Program-made: the position numbers and the translations under genes
DNA from: Vanilla planifolia
Taxonomy: Eukaryota > Streptophyta > Magnoliopsida > Asparagales > Orchidaceae
Length of the DNA: 64,000 nucleotides
Assembly: GCA_023846275.1 (NCBI GenBank)
Contig: JAIUJO010000071.1
Span: 270,249-334,248 of the forward strand
Reading direction: 5' to 3'
Part shown: piece after piece, positions 24,101 to 38,472 of the stretch
Layout: each line of letters begins with the position of its first letter
Position numbering within the stretch: the first letter of the stretch is position 1
The notes under the pieces: model-generated
The model's input: only the letters and a program-made list of their open reading frames with translations
Database searches by the model: none
Told to the model about the DNA's origin: nothing

Positions 24101-25089
24101 AGACTTGGGTCATTGGACCTGAATGAAGGTCATACAAATCATGAGATCCAATGTTAAATGAAGTCGAGGAGAGCTCCAATATGCAATCATCACAATATAT
24201 GATTAGATGGTGCTGGTGCTCCCAATTTTGGATGTAGATAGGCACAAGGGATTTTGTCCCACATTACAAATAAAGATAAGCATTTGGATTTCATAATTTT
24301 TTTGCATAAGAGTAGTATTCAAAGCTTAATTTGGGCTGGCTCCCCCTTTGTGTGCTCGAGAATTCATCCCCTCGGTGTACTGATAACATAAAGGTTTGTG
24401 CGAGTCAACTAATAAACTACTTAGTTCGAGTGCTACCTGACTTCACCCATTGTCTTACCCCATTCTATTCAAGAATTCATCTTTAGCTAGAATGGGCTCG
24501 ACTAGATTTGGTTTCGACTATTTTCAAACCCAAAGCTTGTGAGTGACTGCTTGGGCATGCCTAGCCCAAGAAGCTTTACCCTTGGGCACAAGTTGGGATG
24601 TGGTAGAAATATATATATATATATAGATATATATTAGTTTAATCCATGCTTAGTAAGCAAACTAACTTTTAATTTGACAAGGATAGAATTTAATAAAGAA
24701 ATGGGTAATGAGATTAAAAAACGAATCTTATTCATTTGCTAAATAAAGAAGATGATTGAAAAATTTGATGCTCAAAGTGATTTGAAATTGATACAAAATT
24801 AGAGTGTCTTAAAATCAACAAGCTAATATTCTATTTCATATAAAGAAAAATTATTAACGCTTTAGTGCATATGTCTTCAATCTTTGAAACTTGTTAAATA
24901 CTCAAAGGTTATTTGAAGACTATTGATTCACCATCTTCAATGGTGCATGGCTTGTTCATTAATAATTATACTTGATTCACACTAAACAAACCCATTAGAA
25001 TAAAATGTTAAATATTTAATACTTGACTTTTCGAATACAAAGGTGACCTGATGGTACTTGTAAGAATATTTGATCTCATGGTTTTGTTT
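18131..25089 (-). repeat. Tandem unit 3 (6959 bp)
   Basis: Very close to unit 4, with only scattered substitutions and a 2-bp indel seen by eye. It lacks the 36-bp integrase block. The right half is of the unit 2-4 type (ACGAATG, AGTCGAGG, ACTTTTCG). The AT microsatellite is (AT)8. Units 3 and 4 are most simply a recent duplication of one another. Confidence 0.95.
18280..23009 (-). pseudogene. Unit 3: dead copia gag-pol
   Basis: Open pieces are 18788-18979 (RT C-terminus), 19720-20061 (INT-RT linker), 20358-20645 (integrase core) and 21402-21765 (gag tail). The integrase core stretch has the same translation as in unit 1. The 36-bp integrase C-terminal block is missing. The linker differs from unit 1 by one residue (AFMKE for AFIKE) and ends earlier at a stop after LKDDY. 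Confidence 0.92.
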
Positions 25090-28000
25090 TAAAAATTAAA
25101 TATATATGCTCACCCTTACTTCATGCTCACTTTACTAAATTCTATCTCTCACTTATCTAAACAAGAATCATTCACTCCTTTTGACACCATAAAAAATGGA
25201 TGTGTAATTTATATAAATTACACCTAATTGTTTTCTAATGATTTGAAATAACTTTGTTGGAATGACTTAGTAAATATATTGACCAATTCTTATTGGTAGG
25301 AACATATTCAAATTCTATTAAGCCTTTGGCTTCTTGATCTCTAATAAAATGATATTTTATCGATGTGCTCGGTCCTAAAATGATGAACTTGATTCTATGT
25401 TAAGGCCAAGGAAGTGGTAGTATTAATTCAAATTGGAATATATGAGAGATATAAAGCATAATCATCAAGTTATTGTCTTAACCATAATACTAGGGCAACA
25501 CAACTCTTGGCTATTACATGGTTTTTGTGGTCGATAGGGATATGCAATTTTGCTTCTTACTTAACCATGAAATTAGACAATTTCTTAGGAATTTTCATAT
25601 ACCTAAGGTACTTTTCTTATTTACCGTAACACCTACAAAGTTTGAATCTATGTAATCTATAAGATCACTTCAAAAAATATTTTTATTGTATTACACACTA
25701 GAATTCATTGTACATTTTAAATGCTTGAAAGTTAATTTTACTATCATTATATGGCTTTCCTTAGGATTTGATTAGAATCTAGTATATAAGCCAACGCTAA
25801 AAATTTATCTAATCTGCTTTTTGTGAGATATAGTAATGTTCGAATAAGATCTCCATAAAGTTTTTGATTAATTGGTTTCCTAATTTTATCAAATGCCAAA
25901 TGGATTAATTGATTTATTAGAATCTTTCTATGTTTCATATTTTTATAGCCAAATTTCTTGAATAATTCTTTTAAATACTTAGTTTGAGTAATACAAACCT
26001 TATCTTTTAATTTCTTAATTCGTAATCCTAAGAAAAGTTCATCTTACCCATCATACTCATCTCAAACTCTGGTGTCATTAAGTAGCTAAATTCATTATAC
26101 ATATTTTAATTTATGCTTTCAAACATTATTTCATCAATATAAACTTTTACAAGCAATAAATTATCATTTAAGTATTTTTGGAATAATATGGCATCCACTT
26201 TTCCTTTCCTAGAACCACTATTAATGAGATAACTGCTCAATCTATGATACCTTGCATGGGGAGCTTGCTTAAGCTAGTAAAGTGTCTTCTTAAGCTTATA
26301 TACATAATCACCATGTGCATGAGTCACAAAATTAGTGGGTTATTCTACATTCATATATTCTTTTATTATCTCTTTTAAAAATTTACTTTTTACATCCATT
26401 TAAAATATTTTCAAATTTTTATGACAAGAATATATTAAGAGAAGTTTAATACCTTTAATCTTTTTATAGGTGCAAATGACTCCTCAAAATCTATACGTTC
26501 AACTTGATTATAACCCTTAGTAACAAGTTTAGTTTTGTTTTTAATGGTCACTCTATTTTCCTTAAATTTATTTGAATACCCATTTGGTTCCAATTACTTA
26601 TTAAACACTAGACTTATGAACTAATTTGCATAATTTGTTTCTTTCAAATTGATCTAATTTTTCATTCATTGCTTGAACCTAGTAGTCATCCTTAAGTGAA
26701 TCTTCTATAGATACTAATTTTATGAAAGATACAAATGCACCATGACTAATTTCTTTCATAAAAGCTCTTGTCTTAACAATTTGATTAACATCTCCTATTA
26801 TTAATTCTTTTGGTTGTGAATCTTGATACTTCCAACCTTTAGGCAATTGATGACTAATCTCTTCTCCTTTTTTACTTTCAATTTTTTCTTCATCCTCTTT
26901 TAAGTGTAAGTTTTTTAAAGACTTTATCTCTTCATGAAATTTTTTATTATTTATCTCTTGAATAGACTCATAAAATATTACATGCATTATCTCCTTTACT
27001 TTTTTGAAAAGAGTATCCAAATAGAATTGTTATACTTACTTTTTCATCAAACTTATTCATGTTGAGTCTTTTATTATTAAGAAGGGTACATTTACACCCA
27101 AAATATATGAAAGTAGCTAACATTTGGCCCCTTATTTGTAAAACATTACTAAGAAGTTTTCTTAAGTATTGGCCTTAAAAAATTAATTCTATTTATAATA
27201 TAAAAATTTGTATCATTTTCCTCCACCCAAAGATACTTTGGTAGACTGCATCTAGCCAACATTGTTCTACCAATTTCTACGAAGTTTTTATTCTTTCATT
27301 ATACAATCCCATTTTGTTAAGGTATATAAGGACATATAAATTGATGTCTGATTCTCTTTCCTTTGCAATAATCATAGAAATCATTATTCTTAAATTCACA
27401 ACTATTATCACTTTGTATACAAGTAAATTTTAGATTGGTTTGTTTTTTTATCTTTTTTATTAAATTAATAAAATTTTCGAAGGTCTCACCCTTACTTAAG
27501 AAATACAACACATGCATATCTAAAAACGTCATTAATAGTCACAAATCCACATTTCTTTCCACCTAAAGTCAAGAGTGTATGGGTCCAAAGAGGTCTAAAC
27601 AAACTCCCTAAAGGTCTACTAATGGTTAAGCCATCTTTTAATTTAGAGGAAGATTTAACTTGCTTTCCTTTTTGACATGATTCACATATTTTTTCAATTA
27701 GTTTTGTTTGGTTTAGGAAGATCTCTACCTATATTTAAATTTCTTATTTTCTTTATAATAAAATAGCTACATGACTTAGTCTCCTATGCCATAAATTATT
27801 CTCATTTAAATGTGTAACAAGATACTCTAGTCTTTTAACTTCTAGTTGATCAAACTTAATCATATAAATGTCACTTTATCTTCTATCAAATAGTAATACA
27901 TAATCATCTATTGATTTTTTGTAATATTGAGTATCCAAATTAACAAAATAACCATTATCATATAATTGTCTAATACTAATTAAATTAAGTTCTAATCTAT

Positions 28001-31000
28001 CATTAGGCATACCTATATTACCAATTCCAATTATCTTTTCTTAGAATTGTCCCTTAGTGTTACCCATTTATTTGGTCAATATTCTATTGATACAAATTTT
28101 GATCTCTCTCTAGTCAAATGTCATGAGCATCTACTATCCAACACCCAAGACCTAAATCTTCATTTTGTTCTATACGTATTACTACATAAATTAAATAAAT
28201 ATTAACTTCTTAATCATAAAATATAACTCTTACTTGCTTAGTTTATATTCTTTCTTGTACACATAATTTCTAAGTATATTATTTCTAACTTATGAATGTT
28301 TTCAATACATCATATCTCCAAACCACAATTATGGAGACAACTTATGTTAATATTTTTATTATTTAACTTTGGGAACCCAAGCAAGCTTGGATTGGATATT
28401 AATATTCACAACAAAAGAATTCATAATATCAATTTTAATTACTGATTTGAAACATGATTTCAAACAAGAAAAGTTCTTAATTTTACAATCCTTGATGGTA
28501 TGCCATTTTTTTATAATAATAAAATTGTGTATTATTTGAAAAGTTTTGCATGTATTTAAAATTACACATATCATTATGTTTAGAAAAATAAACACCATGT
28601 GAAGTATTAGAAAAGTTTGCATGTTTAGGAAAGCAGATTTTTATTTTTAAACTAGTAATTTCCACTTTCAAAAAAGAATTCTCAATAATCATTGAAATTG
28701 TTTCATCACAAATTTGAAGCATTTTTTTTTCTTGTTCTCATCTTGTTTCATAAAACAAATCTCAAAGATCAATATTTTCTTTGTAAAACTTTTTTAATGT
28801 TTAATGTACACACATTAAAGAAGTTAAATTACTAATAAATTCTGTGTAATTATTTTTACGAACATCATAAGGCCAAGAGCTTACCTCATTGTCTTCTTTT
28901 TTACTAAATGTGCTTCAATCAACATTTGCCATGAAGCACAAAATCCCTTCGTTCTTACTATTTGAAGTTGTAGGGTTAGAATCTTCTAAAGCACTCCAAG
29001 TAGCTTGAAAGGCTTTCATCTTCTTTATTCTATTCTATTTCTCATATTTTCTTTTAGTGTTTGTGAGTTGTGGACAATCTCGTATAATATGGCTCGTTTA
29101 ACCATAATTATAATACCTTGGTGCCCTTAGCTTCTCCCTTCTTTTCTTTTTTTTCTTATACACAAAACTTTTTGTCAAATTTTTTGCTAAGCTTTTAATT
29201 TGAAAATTTACGTCTTCCTCCAAATCAATAAAAGAGATGGATATAATCTGAATCTAAATCTTCCTTTCATGCTTTAAATGCCAATGGTTTCTCTTTTCTT
29301 GCCTCATGCTTTGGCTTGCAAATAGAATTCTGTTCTTCAACTCCTCTATTCATCTCAATTTTTGTTGTTAATAATTTTCCTAGTAGTTCATCCAATGGAC
29401 CTTATTTTTATCTTCGAGTGTCTTTATTATCATAATAAGAGGATCATAATCTTTGGATAAAATCCTTAGTACCCTTTTTACAAGATCTTTATTAAAAAGT
29501 ACTTTTCCAAGATTTGCTAATCCATTAGTAATATTAGTGATTTGAATAAACATCTTATTGTAATTTCTCTTGAATCTATTTTATATAGCTTATAACCATG
29601 TGTAAGAATATTTAATTTAATTTCTTTTACTTGCGAAGTTCTTCATAAGTAATTTTTGATTTTTTTTCCCAAACTTTATGTGTGGTATAAAAATTCATAA
29701 CTTGATTAAATTCACTTGGAGAGATACTATAATGAAGGTACTTTAGTACTCTTGTATTAAGCTATGTCATTCTTCTTTGATCACTACTAAATTCACTAAA
29801 AGACTTCATTTTTTTTATTCATACCTCTATGTAAATCATATGATCTAGTAAGTACTTTCTAGGGTTCTAAATCAATTGAAAGAACAAAAGTTTTAAATAA
29901 ATTTTTCTAATATAGATAAAAACTCACCCATGAATAATGGTGGGTAAACTAAAGAAGATCCTTCATCAAGTGTCACAACAATATTAATAGTGAATGAAGA
30001 TATTAAAAAATTAAGAAGTAATTAATAAACAAGTATTTTGGAGAGCATGCAAAAATGATAAAAGAGAGATTTAAATTAGTATGAAATGAAAATGATAATT
30101 AAGAAAACTAAACAAAATAATTAAAAAGGACAAGATGGATCATCCAAGTGATTTTACACACTTCTTATAGGAAACTTGGACTAATACTAATTGAAATAAA
30201 AACTAGTGTACAAATCTCATAAGAGGGGGGTTAATTGCATACTTACAAATAAATTTTTTTATTTTTAAAGTAATTTATTTCTCAAAACTAATTTTATATT
30301 TATAAAAAGTATTGACTATATATATATTATTTTTAAAAATAATAAGAAAAATGGAGATAAAAATTAAATTGAGATACAAGGATTTTTAGATGATTCAGTT
30401 CAAATTAAGACCTACAGATCCCCCCAATTGAGATCAAGAAAAAACACCACTAATAAAAGGTTACAATTTGAGGTTTTTTCTTATAGTTCTTCTCCAACCT
30501 ACTAATGTTTACTAGTTCAACCATAACCTAAGCTTTTATGAGTTCAATCTTAACTTAATTTTTTTATGAGATTAAATCAAACTTGAGTTTTTACGAATGT
30601 CAAGCCACCAAACTAAATAGAAAAGAAAATACAACAAGTTGAAAAAAATTCAATAAATTTATATACCTTCTTATATTATAGTTTAATGGAACAAGCTACA
30701 ATGAGCTAAAATATAAGCAAAGAAATGAGAATTTAAAAGTTTAGGCCTACAAGGATTTGTTGGAAAATCTTGATGATTGAGAAGGAGATGTAGTTAGTTA
30801 CTACTAGTAGAATTTATGCCAATAGAATATTAAACAGTGCTTTGTTAAGATCTCAAAGTTTCATTCAAGTTCATTAGTTATTCTATTTATAATGGTTAGG
30901 TATTTATAAAAAAATTTTGATTGTAGGTATTAGAATGTGCAGAAAGCTATTTGAAAAATTATTGCCAAATAACTTTAAATGTTTTTACGAATATGCTAAA

Positions 31001-32046
31001 ATATTTTTTTTAAAAATGGCTAATGCAATGACTAAATAATTAATAATTAGGTAGGATAGACTTGGGTCATTGGACCTGAATGAAGGTCATACAAATCATG
31101 AGATCCAATGTTAAATGAAGTCGAGGAGAGCTCCAATATGCAATCATCACAATATATGATTAGATGGTGCTGGTGCTCCCAATTTTGGATGTAGATAGGC
31201 ACAAGGGATTTTGTCCCACATTACAAATAAAGATAAGCATTTGGATTTCATAATTTTTTTGCATAAGAGTAGTATTCAAAGCTTAATTTGGGCTGGCTCC
31301 CCCTTTGTGTGCTCGAGAATTCATCCCCTCGGTGTACTGATAACATAAAGGTTTGTGCGAGTCAACTAATAAACTACTTAGTTCGAGTGCTACCTGACTT
31401 CACCCATTGTCTTACCCCATTCTATTCAAGAATTCATCTTTAGCTAGAATGGGCTCGACTAGATTTGGTTTCGACTATTTTCAAACCCAAAGCTTGTGAG
31501 TGACTGCTTGGGCATGCCTAGCCCAAGAAGCTTTACCCTTGGGCACAAGTTGGGATGTGGTAGAAATATATATATATATATAGATATATATTAGTTTAAT
31601 CCATGCTTAGTAAGCAAACTAACTTTTAATTTGACAAGGATAGAATTTAATAAAGAAATGGGTAATGAGATTAAAAAACGAATCTTATTCATTTGCTAAA
31701 TAAAGAAGATGATTGAAAAATTTGATGCTCAAAGTGATTTGAAATTGATACAAAATTAGAGTGTCTTAAAATCAACAAGCTAATATTCTATTTCATATAA
31801 AGAAAAATTATTAACGCTTTAGTGCATATGTCTTCAATCTTTGAAACTTGTTAAATACTCAAAGGTTATTTGAAGACTATTGATTCACCATCTTCAATGG
31901 TGCATGGCTTGTTCATTAATAATTATACTTGATTCACACTAAACAAACCCATTAGAATAAAATGTTAAATATTTAATACTTGACTTTTCGAATACAAAGG
32001 TGACCTGATGGTACTTGTAAGAATATTTGATCTCATGGTTTTGTTT
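25090..32046 (-). repeat. Tandem unit 4 (6957 bp)
   Basis: Near-copy of unit 3, shorter by the loss of CT at about 27495 inside the integrase remnant. It is the last unit of the older group. The next unit, from 32047, belongs to the homogeneous right-hand group, so the change of subtype falls close to this unit join. Confidence 0.95.
25239..29967 (-). pseudogene. Unit 4: dead copia gag-pol
   Basis: Open pieces are 25747-25938, 26679-27020, 27317-27532 and 28359-28722. The linker and RT pieces have the same translation as in unit 3. The integrase core is shortened by a private 2-bp deletion near 27495 (CTTACTTAAG where unit 3 has CTTACTCTTAAG), so only the part from LSKGETFENF onward stays open. 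This lesion postdates the unit 3/unit 4 duplication. Confidence 0.92.
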
Positions 32047-32190
32047 TAAAAATTAAATATATATGCTCACCCTTACTTCATGCTCACTTTACTAAATTCT
32101 ATCTCTCACTTATCTAAACAAGAATCATTCACTCCTTTTGACACCATAAAAAATGGATGTGTAATATATATAAATTACACCTAATTGTTT

Positions 32191-32196
32191 TCTAAT
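32191..32196. other. 574-bp deletion join in unit 5
   Basis: The sequence passes from TTGTTT-TCTAAT straight into CTACTTTTTGTGAG. In full units TCTAAT occurs at both ends of the missing segment (unit 6: 38617-38622 and 39191-39196, 574 bp apart). Only one copy remains at the join, the usual mark of a short-homology deletion. Confidence 0.95.
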
Positions 32197-35100
32197 CTAC
32201 TTTTTGTGAGATATAGTAATGTTCGAATAAGATCTCCATAAAGTTTTTGATTAATTGGTTTCCTAATTTTATCAAATTCTAAATGGATTAATTGATTTAT
32301 TAGAATCTTTCTATGTTTCATATTTTTATAGCCAAATTTCTTGAATAATTCTTTTAAATACTTAGTTTGAGTAATACAAACCTTATCTTTTAATTTCTTA
32401 ATTCGTAATCCTAAGAAAAGTTCATCTTACCCATCATACTCATCTCAAACTCTGGTGTCATTAAGTAGCTAAATTCATTATACATATTTTAATTTAAGCT
32501 TTCAAACATTATTTCATCAATATAAACTTTTACAAGCAATAAATTATCATTTAAGGATTTTAGGAATAATATGGCATCAACTTTTCCTTTCCTAGAACCA
32601 CTATTAATGAGATAACTGCTTAATCTATGATACCTTGCATGGGGAGCTTGCTTAAGCTAGTAAAGTGTCTTCTTAAGCGTATATACATAATCACCATGTG
32701 CATGAGTCACAAAATTAGTGGGTTATTCTACATTCATATATTCTTTTGTTATCTCTTTTAAAAATTTACTTTTTACATCCATTTAAAATATTTTCAAATT
32801 TTTATGACAAGAATATATTAAGAGAAGTTTAATACCTTTAATCTTTTTATAGGTGCAAATGACTCCTCAAAATCTATACGTTCAACTTGATTATAACCCT
32901 TAGTAACAAGTTTAGTTTTGTTTTTAATGGTCACTCTATTTTCCTTAAATTTATTTGAATACCCATTTGGTTCCAATTACTTATTAAACACTAGACTTAT
33001 GAACTAATTTGCATAATTTGTTTCTTTCAAATTGATCTAATTTTTCATTCATTGCTTGAACCCAGTAGTCATCCTTAAGTGAATCTTCTATAGATACTAA
33101 TTTTATGAAAGATACAAATGCACCATGACTAATTTCTTTCATAAAAGCTCTTGTCTTAACAATTTGATTAACATCTCCTATTATTAATTCTTTTTGTTGT
33201 GAATCTTGATACTTCCAACCTTTAGGCAATTGATGACTAATCTCTTCTCCTTTTTTACTTTCAATTTTTTCTTCATCCTCTTTTAAGTCCAAGTTTTTTA
33301 AAGACTTTATCTCTTCATGAAATTTTTTATTATTTATCTCTTGAATAGACTCATAAAATATTACATGCATTATCTCCTTTACTTTTTTGAGTTTCTATGT
33401 TATAAATTCTATAGGAATTCCTATGAAAAGTGTATCCAAATAGAATTCTTATACTTACTTTTTCATCAAACTTATTCATGTTGAGTCTTTTATTATTAAG
33501 AAGGGTACATTTACACCCAAAATATATGAAAGTAGCTAACATTTGGCCCCTTATTTGTAAAACATTACTAAGAAGTTTTCCTAAGTATTGGCCTTAAAAA
33601 ATTAATTCTATTTATAATATAAAAATTTGTATTATTTTCCTCCACCCAAAGATACTTTGGTACACTGCATTTAGCCAACATTGTTCTACCAATTTCTATG
33701 AAGTTTTTATTCTTTCATTATACAATCCCATTTTGTTAAGGTATATAAGGACATATAAATTGATGTCTGATTCTCTTTCCTTTGCAATAATCATAGAAAT
33801 CATTATTCTTAAATTCACAACTATTATCACTTTGTATACAAGTAAATTTGAGATTGGTTTGTTTTTTTATCTTTTTTTATTAAATTAATAAAATTTTCAA
33901 AGGTCTCACCCTTACTCTTAAGAAATACAACACATGCATATCTAAAAACGTCATTAATAGTCACAAATCCACATTTCTTTCCACCTAAAGTCAAGAGTTG
34001 TATGGGTCCAAAGAGGTCTAAACAAACTCCCTAAAGGTCTACTAATGGTTAAGCCATCTTTTAATTTAGAGGAAGATTTAACTTGCTTTCCTTTTTGACA
34101 TGATTCACATATTTTTTCAATTAGTTTTGTTTGGTTTAGGAAGATCTCTACCTATATTTAAATTTCTTATTTTCTTTATAATAGAATAAGCTACATGACT
34201 TAGTCTCCTATGCCATAAATTATTCTTATTTAAATGTGTAACAAGATACTCTAGTCTTTTAACTTCTAGTTGATCAAACTTAATCATATAAATGTCACTT
34301 TATCTTCTATCAAATAGTAATACATAATCATCTTTTGATTTTTTGTAATATTGAGTATCCAAATTAACAAAATAACCATTATCATATAATTGTCTAATAC
34401 TAATTAAATTAAATTCTAATCTATCATTAGGCATACCTATATTACCAATTCCAATTATCTTTTCTTAGAATTGTCCCTTAGTGTTACCCATTTATTTGGT
34501 CAATATTCTATTGATACAAATTTTGATCTCTCTCTAGTCAAATGTCATGAGCATCTACTATCCAACACCCAAGACCTAAATCTTCATTTTGTTCTATACG
34601 TATTACTACATAAATTAAATAAATATTAAATTCTTAATCATTAAATATAACTCTTACTTGCTTAGTTTATATTCTTTCTTGTACACATAATTTCTAAGTA
34701 TATTATTTCTAACTTATGAATGTTTTCAATACATCATATCTCCAAACCACAATTATGGAGACAACTTATGTTAATATTTTTATTATTTAACTTTGGGAAC
34801 CCAAGCAAGCTTGGATTGGATATTAATATTCACAACAAAAGAATTCATAATATCAATTTTAATTACTGATTTGAAACATGATTTCAAACAAGAAAAGTTC
34901 TTAATTTTACAATCCTTGATGGTATGCCATTTTTTTATAATAATAAAATTGTGTATTATTTGAAAAGTTTTGCATGTATTTAAAATTACACATATTATTA
35001 TGTTTAGAAAAATAAACACCATGTGAAGTATTAGAAAAGTTTGCATGTTTAGGAAAGCAGATTTTTATTTTTAAACTAGTAATTTCCACTTTCAAAAAAG

Positions 35101-36390
35101 AATTCTCAATAATCATTGAAATTGTTTCATCACAAATTTGAAGCATTTTTTTTTCTTGTTCTCATCTTGTTTCATAAAACAAATCTCAAAGATCAATATT
35201 TTCTTTGTAAAACTTTTTTAATGTTTAATGTACACACATTAAAAAAGTTAAATTACTAATAAATTCTATGTAATTATTTTTACGAACATCATAAGGCCAA
35301 GAGCTTACCTCATTCTCTTCTTTTTTACTAAATGTGCTTCAATCAACATTTGCCATGAAGCACAAAATCCCTTCGTTCTTACTATTTGAAGTTGTAGGGT
35401 TAGAATCTTCTAAAGCACTCCAAGTAGCTTGAAAGGCTTTCATCTTCTTTATTCTATTCTATTTCTCATATTTTCTTTTAGTGTTTGTGAGTTGTGGACA
35501 ATCTCGTATAATATGGCTCGTTTAACCATAATTATAATACCTTGGTGCCTTTAGCTTCTCCCTTCTTTTCTTTTTTTTCTTATATACAAAACTTTTTGTC
35601 AAATTTTTTGCTAAGCTTTTAATTTGAAAATTTACGTCTTCCTCCAAATCAATAAAAGAGATGGATATAATCTGAATCTAAATCTTCCTTTCATGCTTTA
35701 AATGCCAATGGTTTCTCTTTTCTTGCCTCATGCTTTGGCTTGCAAATAGAATTTTGTTCTTCAACTCCTCTATTCATCTCAATTTTTGTTGTTAATAATT
35801 TTCCTAGTAGTTCATCCAATGGACCTTATTTTTATCTTCGAGTGTCTTTATTATCATAATAAGAGGATCATAATCTTTGGATAAAATCCTTAGTACCCTT
35901 TTTACAAGATCTGTATTAAAAAGTACTTTTCCAAGATTTGCTAATCCATTAGTAATATTATTGATTTGAATAAACATCTTATTGTAATTTCTCTTGAATC
36001 TATTTTATATAGCTTATAACCATGTGTAAGAATATTTAATTTAATTTCTTTTACTTGCGAAGTTCTTCATAAGTAATTTTTGATTTTTTTTCCCAAACTT
36101 TATGTGTGGTACAAAAATTCATAACTTGATTAAATTCACTTGGAGACATACTATAATGAAGGTACTTTAGTACTCTTGTATTAAGCTATGTCATTCTTCT
36201 TTGATCACTACTAAATTCACTAAAAGACTTGATTTTATTTATTCATACCTCTATGTAAATCATATGATCTAGTAAGTACTTTCTAGTGTTCTAAATCAAT
36301 TGAAAGAACAAAAGTTTTAAATAAATTTTTCTAATATAGATAAAAACTCACCCATGAATAATGGTGGGTAAACTAAAGAAGATCCTTCAT
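32197..36390 (-). pseudogene. Unit 5: dead copia gag-pol lacking RNase H
   Basis: The remnant ends inside the RT C-terminal region at the deletion join, so RNase H and the last part of RT are missing. Open pieces are 32984-33370 (INT-RT linker running through YWVQAMNEKLDQFERN), 33351-33542 (integrase C-terminus, 36-bp block present) and 34783-35146 (gag tail). LDLFGP is in frame with the LGGKK part, unlike units 1-4. One extra T in the T-run near 33871-33878 then shifts the frame further on. Confidence 0.92.
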
Positions 36391-38472
36391 CAAGTGTCAC
36401 AACGATATTGACAATGAATGAAGATATTAAAAAATTAAGAAGTAATTAATGAACAAGTATTTTGGAGAGCATGCAAAAATGATAAAAGAGAGATTTAAAT
36501 TAGTATGAAATGAAAATGATAATTAAGAAAACTAAACAAAATAATTAAAAAGGACAAGATGGATCATCCAAGTGATTTTACACACTTCTTATAGGAAACT
36601 TGGACTAATACTAATTGAAATAAAAACTAGTGTACGAATCTCATAAGAGGGGGGTTAATTGCATACTTAGAAATAAATTTTTTTATTTTTAAAGTAATTT
36701 ATTTCTCAAAACTAATTTTATATTTATAAAAAGTATTGACTATATATATATTATTTTTAAAAATAATAAGAAAAATGAAGATAAAAATTAAATTGAGATA
36801 TAAGGATTTTTAGATGATTCAGTTCAAATTAGGACCTACAGATCCCCCCAATTGAGATCAAGAAAAAACACCACTAATAAAAGGTTACAATTTGAGGTTT
36901 TTTCTTATAGTTCTTCTCCAACCTACTAATGTTTACTAGTTCAACCATAACCTAAGCTTTTATGAGTTCAATCTTAACTTAATTTTTTTATGAGATTAAA
37001 TCAAACTTGAGTTTTTAAGAATGTCAAGCCACCAAACTAAATAGAAAAGAAAATACAACAAGTTGAAAAAAATTCAATAAATTTATATACCTTCTTATAT
37101 TATAGTTTAATGGAACAAGCTACAATGAGCTAAAATATAAGCAAAGAAATGAGAATTTAAAAGTTTAGGCCTACAAGGATTTGTTGGAAAATCTTGATGA
37201 TTGAGAAGGAGATGTAGTTAGTTACTACTAGTATAATTTATGCCAATAGAATATTAAGCAGTGCTTTGTTAAGATCTCAAAGTTTCATTCAAGTTCATTA
37301 GTTATTCTATTTATAATGGTTAGGTATTTATAAAAAAATTTTGATTGTAGGTGTTAGAATGTGCAGAAAGCTATTTGAAAAATTATTGCCAAATAACTTT
37401 AAATGTTTTTACGAATATGCTAAAATATTTTTTTTAAAAATGGCTAATGCAATGACTAAATAATTAATAATTAGGTAGGATAGACTTGGGTCATTGGACC
37501 TGAATGAAGGTCATACAAATCATGAGATCCAATGTTAAATGAAGTAGAGGAGAGCTCCAATATGCAATCATCACAATATATGATTAGATGGTGCTGGTGC
37601 TCCCAATTTTGGATGTAGATAGGCACAAGGGATTTTGTCCCACATTACAAATAAAGATAAGCATTTGGATTTCATAATTTTTTTGCATAAGAGTAGTATT
37701 CAAACCTTAATTTGGGCTGGCTCCCCCTTTGTGTGCTCGAGAATTCATCCCCTCGGTGTACTGATAACATAAAGGTTTGTGCGAGTCAACTAATACACTA
37801 CTTAGTTCGAGTGCTACCTGACTTCACCCATTGTCTTACCCCATTCTATTCAAGAATTCATCTTTAGCTAGAATGGGCTCGACTAGATTTGGTTTCGACT
37901 ATTTTCAAACCCAAAGCTTGTGAGTGACTGCTTGGGCATGCCTAACCCAAGAAGCTTTACCCTTGGGCACAAGTTGGGATGTGGTAGAAATATATATATA
38001 TATATATAGATATATATTAGTTTAATCCATGCTTAGTAAGCAAACTAACTTTTAATTTGACAAGGATAAAATTTAATAAAGAAATGGGTAATGAGATTAA
38101 AAAACGAATCTTATTCATTTGCTAAATAAAGAAGATGATTGAAAAATTTGATGCTCAAAGTGATTTGAAATTGATACAAAATTAGAGTGTCTTAAAATCA
38201 ACAAGTTAATATTCTATTTCATATAAAGAAAAATTATTAACGCTTTAGTGCATATGTCTTCAATCTTTGAAACTTGCTAAATACTCAAAGGTTATTTGAA
38301 GACTATTGATTCACCATCTTCAATGGTGCATGGCTTGTTCATTAATAATTATACTTGATTCAAACTAAACAAACCCATTAGAATAAAATGTTAAATATTT
38401 AATACTTGACTTATCGAATACAAAGGTGACCTGATGGTACTTGTAAGCATATTTGATCTCATGGTTTTGTTT

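Larger units (their letters stand above)
32047..38472 (-). repeat. Tandem unit 5 (6426 bp, 574-bp deletion)
   Basis: First short unit. It runs from the palindrome near 32159 directly into the reverse transcriptase C-terminal region, with TCTAAT at the join (32191-32196). Compared with unit 6 it lacks 574 bp holding the RNase H remnant. It carries T at 35754 (ATTTTG), a marker shared with units 7 and 9, while units 6 and 8 have C. Its palindrome has one substitution (GTAATATATA) that breaks the symmetry. AT microsatellite (AT)9. Confidence 0.96.
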
